DNA of 64,000 nucleotides from Gnetum montanum (GCA_015680685.1 MNCI01030164.1:814459-878458); one strand, 5' to 3'; shown: positions 12,315 to 25,713, counted from the stretch's first letter. A program made the numbers and translations. Notes: generated by a model from the letters alone, not told the origin.

Positions 12315-13010
12315 AAGGGCTAATTAGAGTCAAATGTCAATTACAATCCAATGATGAATGATTAGCCACAATTTAGGAAGAACCATGATCCATAACCAAT
12401 GATGCACCATGTTCAAGATGGAATATGCAATTAAGAAGATATCTTCCCAAAAACTTTCATGGATATCTATGACCAGAATTCAAGGAGATCTAACTATGCA
12501 CAATAATGCATATTAACTATGAGAAGCTTTGGTAAGACAAGAGTAACATTAGTTCATGTAGCTCTTATCCATCTTGTAGTATTGTTAGAATTTCAATTGA
12601 CTGACTAAGGTTATTCATATGTCTCTTTTATGAAGGTAGTTTAGAATTTCAATTAACTAACTAAGGGTATTCATATGTCTCTTTTATGAAGGTAGTAACC
12701 ATAGCCTAAGCCTTTTAGGACTTTGCTTTATAATAAGATCTTGCTTTTTATGGACACTGTCTCGATATGAACACAAATTTTCTTAAAGACTTGAACCCTA
12801 TTACTCACTATTACCTAACCTTATATAGGACATATACATTCATGAGTTTAAGGGATTCAACCTAGCCATAAGATTTCCTCATCCCTACGTAACATAGATT
12901 CATAAGAGAAGCCTTGGTGTACTAGTTAAGGTTGTGTTACTATATCCTAGTAATATTTTCATTGGTACTTTTTTTTTGCTATAGGCATAATGCTAGAGGA
13001 TAGGTCTACA
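12315..13010 (+). repeat. Copia-associated dispersed repeat, copy 1
   Basis: Collinear with 58733-59355 in the same orientation, at roughly 85-90% identity by eye, from AAGGGCTAAT to GCATAATGCT. In the second copy this sequence follows a copia LTR and an initiator-Met PBS, so it is probably the start of a Ty1/copia internal region whose LTR was separated here by element 2. Copy 1 has an extra tandem duplication of about 54 bp at 12590-12700 (TAGAATTTCAATT repeats) that is single in copy 2. No coding frame recognised. Confidence 0.6.
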
Positions 13011-14619
13011 CTAGAATGACATCAAAATTATTAAGATATATATATGCTAAATTGTAGTCCTACAATTAGTTTATCAATTAAAATCAAGCTTAACTCACTT
13101 AAAAGTCCTCATGTCATTCATATGTCTATATTTTAAGGTTAATTTTGCAAAAATAAGTCATTTTAGTCTTTCAAAATTATAGAAGTTCAACTTAGTAGTT
13201 TTTCCCCCAAAACCCTATCCAATGTGTAGTGAATGTCAAGATGATTCCAATAGTAGAGATTTAAGAGATATTTTCATTTTTTTAATAAAAATTTAAAATT
13301 TAAAAATTTTCTAAAATTTAATTTTAAATTGAAAGTTGAAATTTGGAGCCTGGGCTTAAATTGGAGACCTCCCACTTGCTAAAGTTCAACTCTTAACTCC
13401 TATCCTATTGGCCACCTAGTCAAGTTCCTAGGTTGCTTAATCAACTAATATAATTTATAAATACCTTAAAATATTTTTTAANGCAGTAGCCTTAATAAAA
13501 ATTTAAACACTTAATAAAAATTTTTATTAATTAGCACTTGCCTTGGCCCCAACAAATCCATCCTTGTTACCATTTGCGATTTTGCTATTGCAGTTACACA
13601 TCCTCTATAGTCCACCTCTGTGACATCTCTTTTGCAACAATCTTACCATGGGGATCATGAGTTCCCACCAGCCAATGATAGAAAAGATCTGTTAACTGAC
13701 AAAACAATAAGCTCGTCAATTGATAGAAAAAATTATGTCATCCAACAAAAATTTTTCAATTGAAATTTTAAATAGAAAAATCAAATTTAAATTACTAGTT
13801 CAAGTCAAACTTAATTAAACTATTTGTTTAGTAGAAGTTAAGATAAAAATTCCATAATCAAGCATGCTTATCCTAGAGATGGATGACCTCTTAAGAAACT
13901 TGGAAAGCCCCAAAATTCATGCCTAAACACTAGTTGAAAATCCATAAATTTTGATTTTGAAAGCCTTTTTAGTGAACAAAGAGCTACTTCTAGTAGATTT
14001 CAACCTCTCGAGCACAATGGGAAAGTCAAATCTACCCTATGGAACTCCAAAAATTAGTTTTTAATCATTGTCCATACACCATGCTTTAAGAGTCTCAAAA
14101 AGCTAATTTACCACTATTTGAGCATTCAATATCCATTCTTAATATATGAATAGTTATTACTCAAGCTTCTAAATCCAATGGTGATATGAGATTGGTCCTT
14201 TAAGTAGCTGATAATTAGGTGATATCTTAAATCATGCCTTGGTGAGGCTATAACCTAGACTAACTAACCATGCGTAATAATCTAATTGTTGGGACTAACA
14301 AATGTGAGCTTTTTTTAGCCATCTTGGATCTTACATTAGGTGACTAACTTATGCACATAGACTTGGGTCATTAACTTCTTGTTGATTATTAACAACACTA
14401 CCAAAGTTAGTATCCTAAGAGTAGTAGAAAGATCATTATGAGTATAGGAAACAAACAAAAACCACTACCAACCTAATGAATTAAGAAGTTGGAGAATCAC
14501 TTGGCACAGCAGAAATGCAAGAAAGATGTAGACTAATTCAACCTGCAACTAGATCATTCATGCAACAAACATTGAACGTCATGGAGAATCATAACCTTGT
14601 TTGAATAAGACATACGATA
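13011..14619. other. Intergenic, no gene recognised
   Basis: AT-rich sequence with no convincing frame. One ambiguous base (n) at about 13483 sits in an ATTTAAA-rich tract (13265-13500). Nothing else identified. Confidence 0.5.
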
Positions 14620-15250
14620 CCTATGAGGAATAAGCAAACAAACAATCAAAGAATGAGGGTTGTAACATACAATGTGCTTGCAAGGTGCCTAGCTAATGAA
14701 AGACAACATCCACTGTCCACATTGGACTTTAGATTATCACAAGTACTAATATCCACATATCTAGCAAAATTTCAAAATATGAATGCTGATGTCTTTTGTC
14801 TATAAGAAGTCTTGAAATGGGAATTCCTATATCAATTCCAACCTAATTTTAAAAAGTTAGTATACAAAGGTATCTAAAAGCAAAAAGGTTCATGTTATGG
14901 TTTTTCCTACAAGCCATACTAATTAGCCTAATGTAGAAACCATAATATGGATGGTTCCATGATCGTCTGTAAAAGAGCTAAGTTCAAGTTGATATAGAGG
15001 TTGAAATGAATATTAGAAACCATGATTTTCAGAACTTCAAGTCATGAGGAAGAAAGAAATATCAAAATTCCGAAGAAGCCACATAACCTTGACATTGGTA
15101 TTTAAAATGCAGTCATCAAGAAGACACACATTTGATCATCAAACCAGTGTATCCAAATGTCAAACTTTAAAGTGTCTTTTTTTTTATTAATCAAATCGAG
15201 GAAATCTTGAAGTACACGTTATATCTAACCCATGTTGATCTCAACTTAGT
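14620..15250 (+). pseudogene. CCR4-type endonuclease/exonuclease/phosphatase fragment
   Basis: The frame opening at 14623 gives RMRVVTYNVLARCLANERQ and then NADVFCL before a stop. Just beyond, across stops, come EVLKWEFLYQFQPNF, YKGI, GSCYGFSYKP, CKRAKFKLI and finally THVDLN. The order VxTYNVLA, DVFCLQEV (Mg-binding Glu), YKGI, xCxIFYKRxKFxLI and a late HVxLN is that of EEP nucleases such as plant CCR4/angel homologs, which remove mRNA poly(A) tails. At least four stops and a missing Gln before the Glu mark it as a relic. Only the N-terminal third of the domain is present. It lies about 10 bp upstream of the transporter relic, on the same strand. The match is from remembered family motifs, so the exact subfamily is open. 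Confidence 0.5.
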
Positions 15251-15257
15251 GTAAATT

Positions 15258-18200
15258 TTGAAAACTGACAATAGCGATCCAAAATTGGCTGTTTATGGCG
15301 ATAGAAAATCTTCCGTTTCAGCGAGTGCTCTGAATCTGTCAACAACAGTGGTGGGTGCAGGAATTATACGCCTTCCTGCAACCATGAAAATTTTGGGTTT
15401 GCCTTCCTGCAACCATGAAAATTTTGGGTTTGCCTTCCTGCAACCATGAAAATTTTGGGTTTGCCTTCCTGCAACCATGAAAATTTTGGGTTTGCCTTCC
15501 TGCAACCATGAAAATTTTGGGTTTGCCTTCCTGCAACCATGAAAATTTTGGGTTTGCCTTCCTGCAACCATGAAAATTTTGGGTTTGCCTTCCTGCAACC
15601 ATGAAAATTTTGGGTTTGCCTTCCTGCAACCATGAAAATTTTGGGTTTGCCTTCTGGGCTTCTGTTTCTCGTTGCTGTTGCAGTTTTGACGTTTTTCTCC
15701 ATTGAGTTTCTTCTTCGATTCAGCTATAGAGCCAAGATGCAATCTTACAGGGATGTCATGGAAGACACCTTCGGCCCTCCTGGCAGGGTATGCCAGCAAA
15801 TTTTTATCATTCTCAAAACGGTGGGAATCCTGGTCATCGGTATGATTAGAAACTTCGAAATTATGGGCTAGATGATCCATTGAGGGCTAAGAACTTTAAG
15901 TATTCAAGAATAGAATTCCATTGGGTTTGTTATGGAAAAGAAATTAAGCATAGGGATTAATGTTTATTGGGTTTTGCACTGGATTTCTTGTGATTCATGG
16001 TATAAACGGCAGTAATAAATTTTATACCTTGGGTCATGAAAATTTTCAATAGTCATACTAGGTACATTTCTCCGGTTGAAAAGATCCAATAGGTGATATG
16101 CACTTAATAAAAATTCATATTTAGATATCATTTGAGTTTCATTCCTGGGAAAGATCATTGCATTGGATTGGTTTGATTATTTTTAACCCCATATATATAG
16201 CATGCATCTTTTCTTTTTTTTTGGATAAGTTGTAGTTGATTTGTTAAGGATTAAATAGTTGAGTTGCAGTAAGTAATGGTAACTTAAAACTATTAAAATG
16301 TATTATTTTCTAATTTTAAATCTAGGTCTTCTGATCATCTTGTTGTTGTTTATTAACTATTTGATGTTTTGAATGCCTCTATGTTTGGAGTTTAAGCTGA
16401 TGTGGTTTCTAGAACAACATCTAATGGAGTTCATCATAGAGGAGTTTTGGAAGAATGGTTTGGGGTGTGCTGGTGGACCAGTAGAACTGGTGTTGTCGCT
16501 CTAACCACACTTTTGGTTTTGGTTCCATTAGTATCACTTAGAGATGTAGGTTAGTAAATTTTTTACTTCTAGGAATTTGTTGTTGCATAACTCAAGTTTC
16601 ACTATTTGAATCATCTTTTTTGGCTTAGAGGCCAATTGGCTTTTCTTGGTCTTGGTAAATAGTTTTGGTCTTAAAGTCAAAGGAGAATTTCTACTTACAG
16701 TAAATAATTTTTTTTTGTCATAATGCCAAGGAAGCTTCTTGATTATGATAGATAATATAAATTGATCATAATACAAGAAAGAAGGAGAGTGAGAGTTGTC
16801 TTATTACAAAAAGATTTGATTTGTTGTAAAAAGAAAAAAAAAACTTACAATCAAAATATAGATATATATCATAAATATATATCTAATCTAGTATTATCTA
16901 TTTTGAAAGGTATCTTCTTCATCAATTATTTTAAGGGCAGAGATTCATATCCATTTTAGATTCATCACTAATCTTGCATAATACATCATTGTCTATGTTT
17001 TCAGGGCATTGTTTCCTTACAAAGAGTGGGAACTCTTCCCAAATACACTATTTTAAGGAAAACGCTATATTACTTCAACCTATATCCAAGAAACATAGTA
17101 ACTTTATTTCATAAATGTACCATCTCTTAACAAAAGACCGAATGAGTATTGATATTTATTAAAGGGATTTAGAACAATTTTTGTCTTACTTATGTATAAG
17201 ACAAAAATTTTGAAATGAGTAAAAAAAAAGCTTAGCATGCATTGGTTTATGAACCATACAAATACAATGAAGTAAAAGAAATTATTAATCAAAATAATTA
17301 ATTGTACACGTAGAAGTATGAAGTATGAAGTACAGCTAATTGAGGACATGTTAAAACTATATGTTGAGGTTGGTGTCAACTAAACAATTGGCCATAAAAA
17401 CTACTATTATTGAATGATTCACCCAATGCAATACAATAAAAATCAATAATGATGATGAAGCATGAAGTACCTAGGGCAAAGTTCACTTGTAAAAGCATAA
17501 AGGCAACTCTAAACATTTACCCCAATGTAATATACATGTTCAAAACTAGGCTTCTACAAACCTTGCTCTTCACATTTATCCTAAGAAACTTATCTATCAT
17601 TTGGCAATCAACATACAGAAAATCCTACCTCATGCATTTCCATGCAAAATTTTAAAGAATCTCCACTAATATTACTCTTTTATCCATCATTGGTGAATCA
17701 TGACCATGGTTTTTTGTATTGCAACATTGCCATAGAGTCATTCTTACTTACTTGACACATTTTTTAATTCTTTTAGTTTATCCATTCTTCCATGTTCACA
17801 TTCATGAGAATAAGATTGATTCTGCTAACTTTGTACAACCTCAGAAAAGAAGATAAAAGTCATGTTTCACTATATACTTGCATCAAGATCATGATTTAAT
17901 TCATGTAAAATATAACATTACTATTGAATTTTCTAGAACAAAGTGAATCCTTGAATTTCTAAATTGGCTAAAAGGAACCCTACATTATAAGTTCAAAAGT
18001 TTCAATTCGATTTTTAAAAAAAAAATTGTTTAAAATTTAGTTTTTAGTCTCTTCATAAGTATCTGAAAGTGATCAAATTTGTTGAACTAAAGAGAAATGG
18101 TTGTTATTCTAGTTGATCCCTTATACTCCACAATTTTATTATTAACAAAATCTTCATTTTATCTTGTAATTACAACTTCTACAAAAAGTTGCTAGGTATC

Positions 18201-19346
18201 TTACATGACATTATGAGAATAGCTTGAGCAAAATTGTAGATTTTTGAGCTCAACAATTGATTTTTAATAAATTATTATGATTTTTTAATATCACTATATG
18301 TATATATACACACCCTAAATTTTCTCAAATGACCTTATTTCTCATATTCTTTGAGATACAGCTCAGCAGTATCAATAGCATTGGTTGTTGTATTTTTGGT
18401 CATCACAGCAACAATCACTCATATCAAGCTAATCCATGGTGATGTTCACATGCCAAGAATACTCCCTGAAGTCCATAATGTGACATCTTTTTGGAAACTT
18501 TTTCAAATTATCCTAGTTATGGTCATAGCTGATATTTGCCACTATAATGGTAATGCTCAATTTTTGTTTACATAGAATATATCTTTCATGCATTTGACCT
18601 TGACCACAATTTGTAAATTCTAAGGCTTATATTGTTTAATTTGATTTGGATGCAATTCACCCTATAAAAAATGAGCTAGCAAATCCTAATCAAATGAAGC
18701 AAGTTATTAAGATAACACTTCTATTGTGTACCACAATATATCTCTTGACAAGCCTTTTTGGCTATCTACTATTTGGAGAGGATACCATGACCAATGTATT
18801 AGCCAATTTTGATAGGGACCTAGGGATACCTTACAACTCTCTTCTCAATGATATTGTCCATATTAGCTATGTTGTTCATCTTATGCTGGTATTTTGCTTT
18901 GTGACTCAATCATGATGAACTTGTGTTTTCATTTGCTGAGCCCCTTAAGAAAGACCCTAAATGGTTTTTTATAATCACATCTAGCCTAGTAATCTTTATT
19001 TTTGTTGGTGCAATTTTTATTCTAGATCTTCGAAATGCATTCCAGGTACTAGGTTCAACGGTTGTTGTTACTATTGACTTTATATTTCCAAGATCTATTG
19101 TACTCAAGATAAAAGAAATCCTTTATAAGTGATCTTTCTGATTTAATTTTTAGAATGTTTATCTTCAATTTTATGATTTAAAGCAAGTACATTCTATTTT
19201 AATGGGTAGTGATATTTCTTTTGCAAAGATGCTCATTACATTGCAAAAGTAAAAGACACTTGTCTTGCACTCTTTATGGTTATAGTGGTAGTTGTATGCA
19301 GTGCTATTGCCCTATTGAGTGATGTTTTTGATGCGATCAAAAAATA
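15258..19346 (+). pseudogene. AVT6/SNAT-like vacuolar amino-acid transporter, five-exon relic
   Basis: The AAAP-family order can be followed through five exons. Exon 1 (15258-15839): SASALNLSTTVVGAGIIRLPATMKILGLP, then FLTFFSIEFLLRFS-like helix 2 and FGPPGRVCQQIF. Exon 2 (about 16393-16549): GVHHRGVLEEWFG, WWTSRTGVVALTT. Exon 3 (18346-18549): SLRYSSAVSIALVVVFLVITA, LTSFWKLF-like, ICHYN. Exon 4 (18656 to about 19132): HPIKNELANPNQMK, LFGYLLFGEDT, YNSLLNDIVHISYVVHLMLVF. Exon 5 (about 19229-19346): KDTCLALFMVI...SDVFDAIKK. Such proteins export neutral amino acids across the tonoplast or plasma membrane by H+ or Na+ coupling. Defects: no ATG at the start (TTG), a 31-bp unit repeated nine times that breaks frame in exon 1, AT instead of AG before exon 3 and AA instead of AG before exon 4, and a small deletion with frameshift at about 18900-18915. 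Retained introns show it is not a processed copy. Introns (15840-16392, 16550-18345) hold only AT-rich sequence. Confidence 0.75.
15370..15651 (+). repeat. 31-bp minisatellite, nine copies, inside transporter exon 1
   Basis: The unit starts GCCTTCCTGCAACCATGAAA and continues ATTTTGGGTTT. All nine copies look identical. One unit corresponds to the normal coding segment LPATMKILG, so eight units are additional (248 nt, remainder 2 modulo 3), which matches the frame difference between the upstream frame (stop at 15449) and the downstream frame (from 15632). Identity between units argues for recent expansion or an assembly artefact. Confidence 0.9.
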
Positions 19347-22204
19347 GGTAAAAAAAAATTAACAAAAGTATCATGGCTGATTTATATTTATATTTGTAAT
19401 TTATTTGGTAATATTTCATACTAGCTATTGGGATTGAACATTTGTTTTAGAGCATTTGTATGTTTTAGTAATTAGGTTTTGGAATGAGCATAGCCCCTAT
19501 ATAATAGATATGACCCATTACAAAATTTATATATTTTCCATACCATATTTTAGAAATTAATGTTAATCATATTTACATTTTTTTTTCATTATGAAATGTG
19601 TATCTATGGTCTTAGTTTGGCTTTTCTAAGCCATTACCAAGTTGGATTCTTTAGCTACTTCTAGACAATGAGTTTCAACACCTTCAATGTTTATTTTACC
19701 AAGTCATACTTCATTAATTTGCTACACAGTTAGTTAAAACAAAGCCTTTGGAAAGTTTTTTAATCTAGTTTAGCCATAGTACTATTTATTCTCTAATCCT
19801 TGACAAATCAATTGCAACTTATGATGAATTTAGTATGATTTAGATTGTCCTGTAAAAAATGAAATGTAAGCTATGTATACTACAATTTTTTATTCTTCCT
19901 TCCATGATGCTTCAAAATACTAATTTTCATTCTTGCATTTTGTAAGGTATCTAGGAGGTTTCTTAACACAGAATGCTCAAATGTCTGAAAGTTGGGCTCC
20001 CTATGCTAATTTAGGGGTAAAATGTATAACGCTTCATGGCAAGCTTCAATTCTATGAACAACTTCTCATGAATATGGGAGCACCATGTAAATAATAAATT
20101 ATACCATACATGGCTACACCTTCATCATCAAATATTTTGGAAAACATAACAAGTAGTTCATGGATATACCAAATTTTAATGGTGCTGAGCTTCTAGGAAG
20201 TTTACATGCCACGATCAGTAGAAATATGATTATGTCATACAACTTCTATGCATGCAACTAGATTATAAAATGGCAAGGTAAATTGTTCAATCGAGTGGCT
20301 TTGTTAATAAACATTTGTATTCATATGCAAAAATTTATAGTGGACCTTAAGCAATAAGATTATTGAAGTTTATTATTGTTTGCTACATTCATTAGGTTAT
20401 GCTTCCCTTCGTGAATATTTTTAAAATTTATTAAACATGCCTATTTAGGCTTAAAATCAAATTTGTAAATGTGAACCATCACTATTAGGATTTATTTACT
20501 TTCCTATGATGTTTTATCATTGAAAATATATATCTAACATGAAAATATTTATGTATATGTGAAGCTTGAACCTAGAATGTTAGTAAGTGTTTGACTTTCT
20601 TTTTAATTTTTTATTTAATTTTGGGGTATGGTGATAATTATTTTATTGCGATGTAATTAAATTTTGTTAAAATTTATAAGTCAATAGATTTTTGAGGATA
20701 ATAAACATGATTATTAACATGTATTCCCTAGTTTTAAGATGTATTGTTGCATGTTATCACATTGAAAAATTTGTACAAAATTTCTTTTACAGTAGTAGCT
20801 ATCATAGAAAGGCTTTTGTTGTATTCCTTAATATTTGTGTTTCTAATGGGATGAAATAGGGGCAACAAGTAACCTTATTATATTGACACTAAATCTTAAT
20901 TGTGAAGGTATATGTATCTAGATATTAAGTTAATTATAAATATAACTATTAATTGTTTAATATATCATTGAAATACTACTACATTTGACTTAATCATTTA
21001 ATAAATGTAAAGTAAACATTCAAAGATATACAAACTATAAAAAGATTTGAGGAAATCTTAAGATAATAGTAACTAAAAATGGTTTGATAAATAAAATATA
21101 TAAAAGCAAAAGAAATCCTGAAAGCTAGTTATTACTAAATAGCCTACTATAATTTTTTTTCCAAAAAAGTATAAAAAATGGAATTTATTTAACTTTAGAA
21201 TAAGTTTGACATTGAAAGATGTCTTTTGCATAAACATTTCTCAATGCCACATGCTGTAAAATGGTAAAGACACCTAAATATATAAAATGTAACTAGAATT
21301 TATGAAAATCCAAAATTCTCTTTTCATTCCTCTCACAAAGTATTTATATAAAATGAAATGATAACCATTCAAAATAGTCGTTACATAGTTACTTATGGTT
21401 ACCAAATGGTTACTTAACTTGGTGGAAACCACTTGATTACATTAGAACTAATGTCATCATAGTTACACTAAAAAAGAAAAATAAGTTCTTCCTCTTGTAA
21501 ATTAACTCGAAGTCATTTTTCATCAAAAATAATGATGTCTTGGAGTTTCTTCAAAGTCATTTGCATGTATTTCTAGCTCTAGTGGTCAACTACAATGGGA
21601 CCATGAGTTGTAGAGAATTGTAGTGTTGAATTACAAGGTATTGAAAGTCGTAGTTAGCCATAGTATGATAAAAAAGAAGAATTTCATGTTTTTTGGGTTG
21701 GACAATGAGTTATGAGCCACTATAAGTTGTGTGTTGTTACAATACAAGGTTGTTGGATGTAGTTTGTTGTAATTTGCAAAGAAGTAAAAGTAGAAAATAT
21801 GAAGTTTTACCAATGCAAGAATGTTATGAGTAGCAATTTGATCATAGGTTGTGAAGTGTGAGCGATTTTGGACCCTAGTCACTTGTAGGTTGGAATAAAT
21901 GGTTGTTCAAAAAATGCACAAATCTTTAAAAGAAGACCAATAGTTATGGAAAACCAAGGGTTTCAATGACTATAAAAGATGTCTAATGCCCATGCAAAGG
22001 ACAAGAGAGAGCCTAAGGTAAGAGAAAAGAGAGAGCCTAATGTAAGATAAGAGAATCTAAGTGAAAGGCAAGACTAAGAGCACTTGAGAGAGATTGAGGG
22101 AATCTTTTATGAGTTTTATCTTATCTTGAGCTCGTATGCTCTATGTTTAAGCAAGTTTGAGGGATTGAAAAGGGACATGTGTAACCTCTAAGATCTATGG
22201 GAGA
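19347..22204. other. Intergenic AT-rich region, no gene recognised
   Basis: No frame with family motifs on either strand. A purine-rich stretch with GAGAGAGCCTAA repeats lies at about 22000-22090, just before the LTR-like repeat. The minus-strand frame at 21882-21631 has no recognisable content. Confidence 0.5.
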
Positions 22205-23566
22205 TTTGAGATTGAATTAATTAAGGGAGAGTTCTGCAACTCTTTGTATTCTTGTTTTCTAAGTTAATTTTACTTAGGATCTTATATAAGTGGATCTTTT
22301 TAGGGTTTTTTGGTAATGAATGTTGATCAAGTTGGCCACATCAACATAGTAGCATTGAAGTAAGTATGGTTGTGTCAATGTATTAGCATTAACGCAATTA
22401 TAATAAATGCCTATATAAGTGTGTATATGCATTGCATTTATGGCACCATTGGATCATATCCTTATTTAGACTCTTACAATTTGATTTCGTAGAAGTTAGA
22501 ATTTGTCACCAAGTGCTTGCAACATGGATTAAGTGGATTGTACATTAATTTATTCAAGTATTGATGTACCTAGACATATTTGCATCGAAGAAATAAAATC
22601 AATGTTGTACTTCTCTATTTGAGATTGAATTAATAGAGGAAGAGATTTTTCAATTCTTTGTGTTCTCATTTTTTAAGTTAAATTTGCTAAAAGATTTGGA
22701 AGTGGATTCATTTAGGGTTTGTTAGTAATGAACATTGATCTAGTTGGTTGCACATTGACATAGTAGCATATGCATACTTATATAGGTATTTATTTGGTTT
22801 TGTCAATGCATTAGCATTGATGAAAGCACAATAAATACCTATATAAGTATGCATATGCATTTCATTTATGGAATCACTAGGTCATATCCTTAGCTAGATG
22901 CTTGCAATTTGATTTTATAGAAGATAGAATTTGTCAACGATTGCTTACAACTTGGATTGAGGGAATTGTACGACATTTTATTCAAGTGTTGATGTACATA
23001 GACACATTTGTATGGAAAAAATAAAATTGAGATCTACTTCTTTCATTGTAGTACTTAGCTTAGTGTTTTAATCTCTTAAATTGTAATTTACATCACTTGT
23101 TCTTCTAATTCTAGAAACTTAGTTAATTAATTTACCCTTTATCGCACTTAGCTAGTTTGCATGAGTACGACCAACTTCAAGCATAGGTGCATTAACATTT
23201 AGTAATCTTAGTAGGGACTTCCTACACAATAAATAATTATTAACCTAGTCATGCTAATGCATGTTTACGATGTGTATGACAAGTTAGGAATAGATACTCC
23301 ATGCCTAGGCTAGACTAAATTCATTCTTCTCACTCTTAGAATAATTAGTTAGAAATTTAATATTTAAAATATTTTAATCATGTTCCTTAATCATAATTAA
23401 CCATACAAATTAAGCCCACAAAAGTGTGATTGGAAAGATAACTATCAACAACTCAACATTTAGCTATCTAAGGCAATTAACTAGTCTCAATCCATAGAAT
23501 TCGATTAGATTACACATAAACGCTTGTAATTTGGATTGTTTGGCATAAGGTCTACTCTACTGCTCA
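22205..23566 (+). repeat. Isolated LTR-like sequence with an internal 413-bp tandem duplication
   Basis: Two adjacent direct copies, 22205-22617 and 22618 to about 23037, both starting TTTGAGATTGAATTAAT. The end of each (TTATTCAAGT...GATGTAC) and the following 500 bp match the R/U5 part of LTR A (TTTATTCGAGTGTGACGTAC, then AATAAAG, GAGTACGAC, GGTAATC and a final CTGCTCAT at 23566). No PBS or gag follows, so this is a solo or truncated LTR of the same Athila-like clade. Confidence 0.5.
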
Positions 23567-25713
23567 TTATTTGGTATAGAATCTACACCATCTAGCATGT
23601 ATCCAATGGTGGTGGAACTTGTTTGTCCTTCATCAACATTAGCATTGATGAATTTATTAACATCATCTAGGATGTTGATGACAAGTCTAGGGATGAAGGG
23701 TTGCAAGAGCTTTGAGTTGTTGAAGAAACCCTCACAATCTCTTGGTTTTTTGAATAATGTTACATGATATTCTCATTTCAAAGTACTCATTGTAGTAACC
23801 CTACCAATACCTCACAATCTCTTTGTTTTTTTAGCAAATGTTGATGGCCTAGAACATGATCTTCCTCTACCTCACTTGGATCAAGCTTCCATGATGTATG
23901 CACTTTTCCAACACCTACTAGTCCTCCATCATGGCTTAGACAATTCCTTACCAATGGCCCAAATCCATCTTATTGATCATTTATTGGTAGAAATCCTTCT
24001 TTCAAGATCTTCACACTATCAACATCCTTTTAACCACTCCACTAGCCAAACCCACTACACTTATCAAATTACATCACCTTCTATCTACTTAACAATGAAT
24101 CTATCTAGCATTGCTTGTCAATCCTACGCTCTTTCTTTTCATCCTATCAAACTAACCATCCTTGAGAAGTTCCACTAGCAAGATTAGGAGTGCATTTTCT
24201 TTCCACATCATCATCATCAGGCAACCAACATGTGGCATATCCTTATCATCATGTGGATACAAATGTTCATATGGCAACTTGCACATGGCATTGTCTTAAC
24301 CTAAGATAACCTCAAAGCACATACCTTTCATGGCTAGAGTCGTTGTGTACTCTACCTACATGACAAGAATATGTTTACCATTGTTTCCAAAATTGTTCCT
24401 TTACTATTGCAATATGCCAGATCTTACAAGTGATAATATGATCTTTTTGAAATTTTTGGGACAAACTCCACAATGATCCCCTCAATAGGGAATGCTTAAT
24501 TGCCTTTTGGAATGCATTCTTGTGCTAGTAAGTATGATGCCTTGTTGTCGATACATTGCATAAAGTCAAGATTGAAGCTAATACTTTCCTCCCTCCTTTC
24601 TCATTACCATGGGTTAACAAACTATTCTTAGGGAGCCAATGAACATTGAAGATGTGAAAAACTATTGTGCTTGCCTTACCTTCATTTCAAATGGTTGGAA
24701 AAGCTTTTTTGTTGTGTTATTCACAATAACATTAGCCTCACTACAATGATGCTTTGCACCTAGGAATTCAACTCATTCATTGTGAGGGAATGTAAGGTCT
24801 TGATCACACCTACTAATATAGGTCTTGATCACACCTACTAATATTACTCAGGTCATTAGGCTTTCAACTCTAGGAATCATGTTCCTCAAATAAATGCCTA
24901 CTAATATTTCTTCAACAATGATCCTTAGCAATGATAAAAATGATCAAATGATAATACAGAAATCAAACAAGATAATAGTTTCTATTTTTTTACTTCTATT
25001 ACATGAAGTACTGCTTAGTCTAGACAAATAGCTCATAAGACAAATTTGGCTTTATTTGACAAAACTAATGTTAACTAAGAGATCAAAGCTAATGTTGAGA
25101 AGTAGGATATAGCTGATGATTATCTTTGCAAGGTTAATATTAAGTGGTGAAGTAACAGTAATACAAGTTATGTGCCACCAATTTCTTGTATTCTTTTGGA
25201 TGTTAATATGTTGGCATAACTTTTTATTGCTACCTCAAATCCTTAAGTTCATGCACAAATGTTAAAAGTAATGTAAATAATGTTAGGGCATAGATCATCA
25301 TCCCAACTAATAATTAATTTTTCACTTTTTTATTTTTTAAAAATATCAATTATAAGGTTTTACACTTGAGAGGATGTTAGAGTATTTTTTTTTTTAATTT
25401 CAACATGGTGATATTCTTTTGTAAGGCATAAGTCATAGCATCAATAGCAGATGTATTTCATGTGGTCTTCTCCTGTTCAATTTCCAATTGATGTTAATGA
25501 TAGCACCAAGCACCTATAGTGTCATGAATCAAGCTAAATCCTATATTTGAGCACATAGTTGGGCAATCTCATCCTATAATTGCTAAACTTTCAACTTTAC
25601 ATGCTGTAATTGGGTCTCGTTGAGCATCAACTTTTCCTTGACTAAAATTAGTTAAGATTAAACTACTATGATATTCTCAAGGATCTCAAAAATGTCCTAA
25701 ATAGTTTGGCTAG
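23567..25713. other. Intergenic, probably old transposon debris
   Basis: No protein family recognised. The plus frame 23876-24178 is open for 100 codons but has no known motif. A 26-27-bp tandem duplication (GGTCTTGATCACACCTACTA, then ATAT) occurs at about 24796-24846. Confidence 0.4.

Noticed and set aside
15370-15651. CRISPR-like array
   Set aside because: 31-bp units abut with no spacers, in an exon of a eukaryotic gene.
15293-15880. 195-codon minus-strand frame and two nested ones
   Set aside because: Peptide is a 31-residue repeat (KPKIFMVAGRQTQNFHG) generated by the minisatellite; shadow of the transporter exon.
23876-24178. 100-codon plus-strand frame
   Set aside because: Low-complexity His/Ser/Leu-rich peptide without family motif or splice context.
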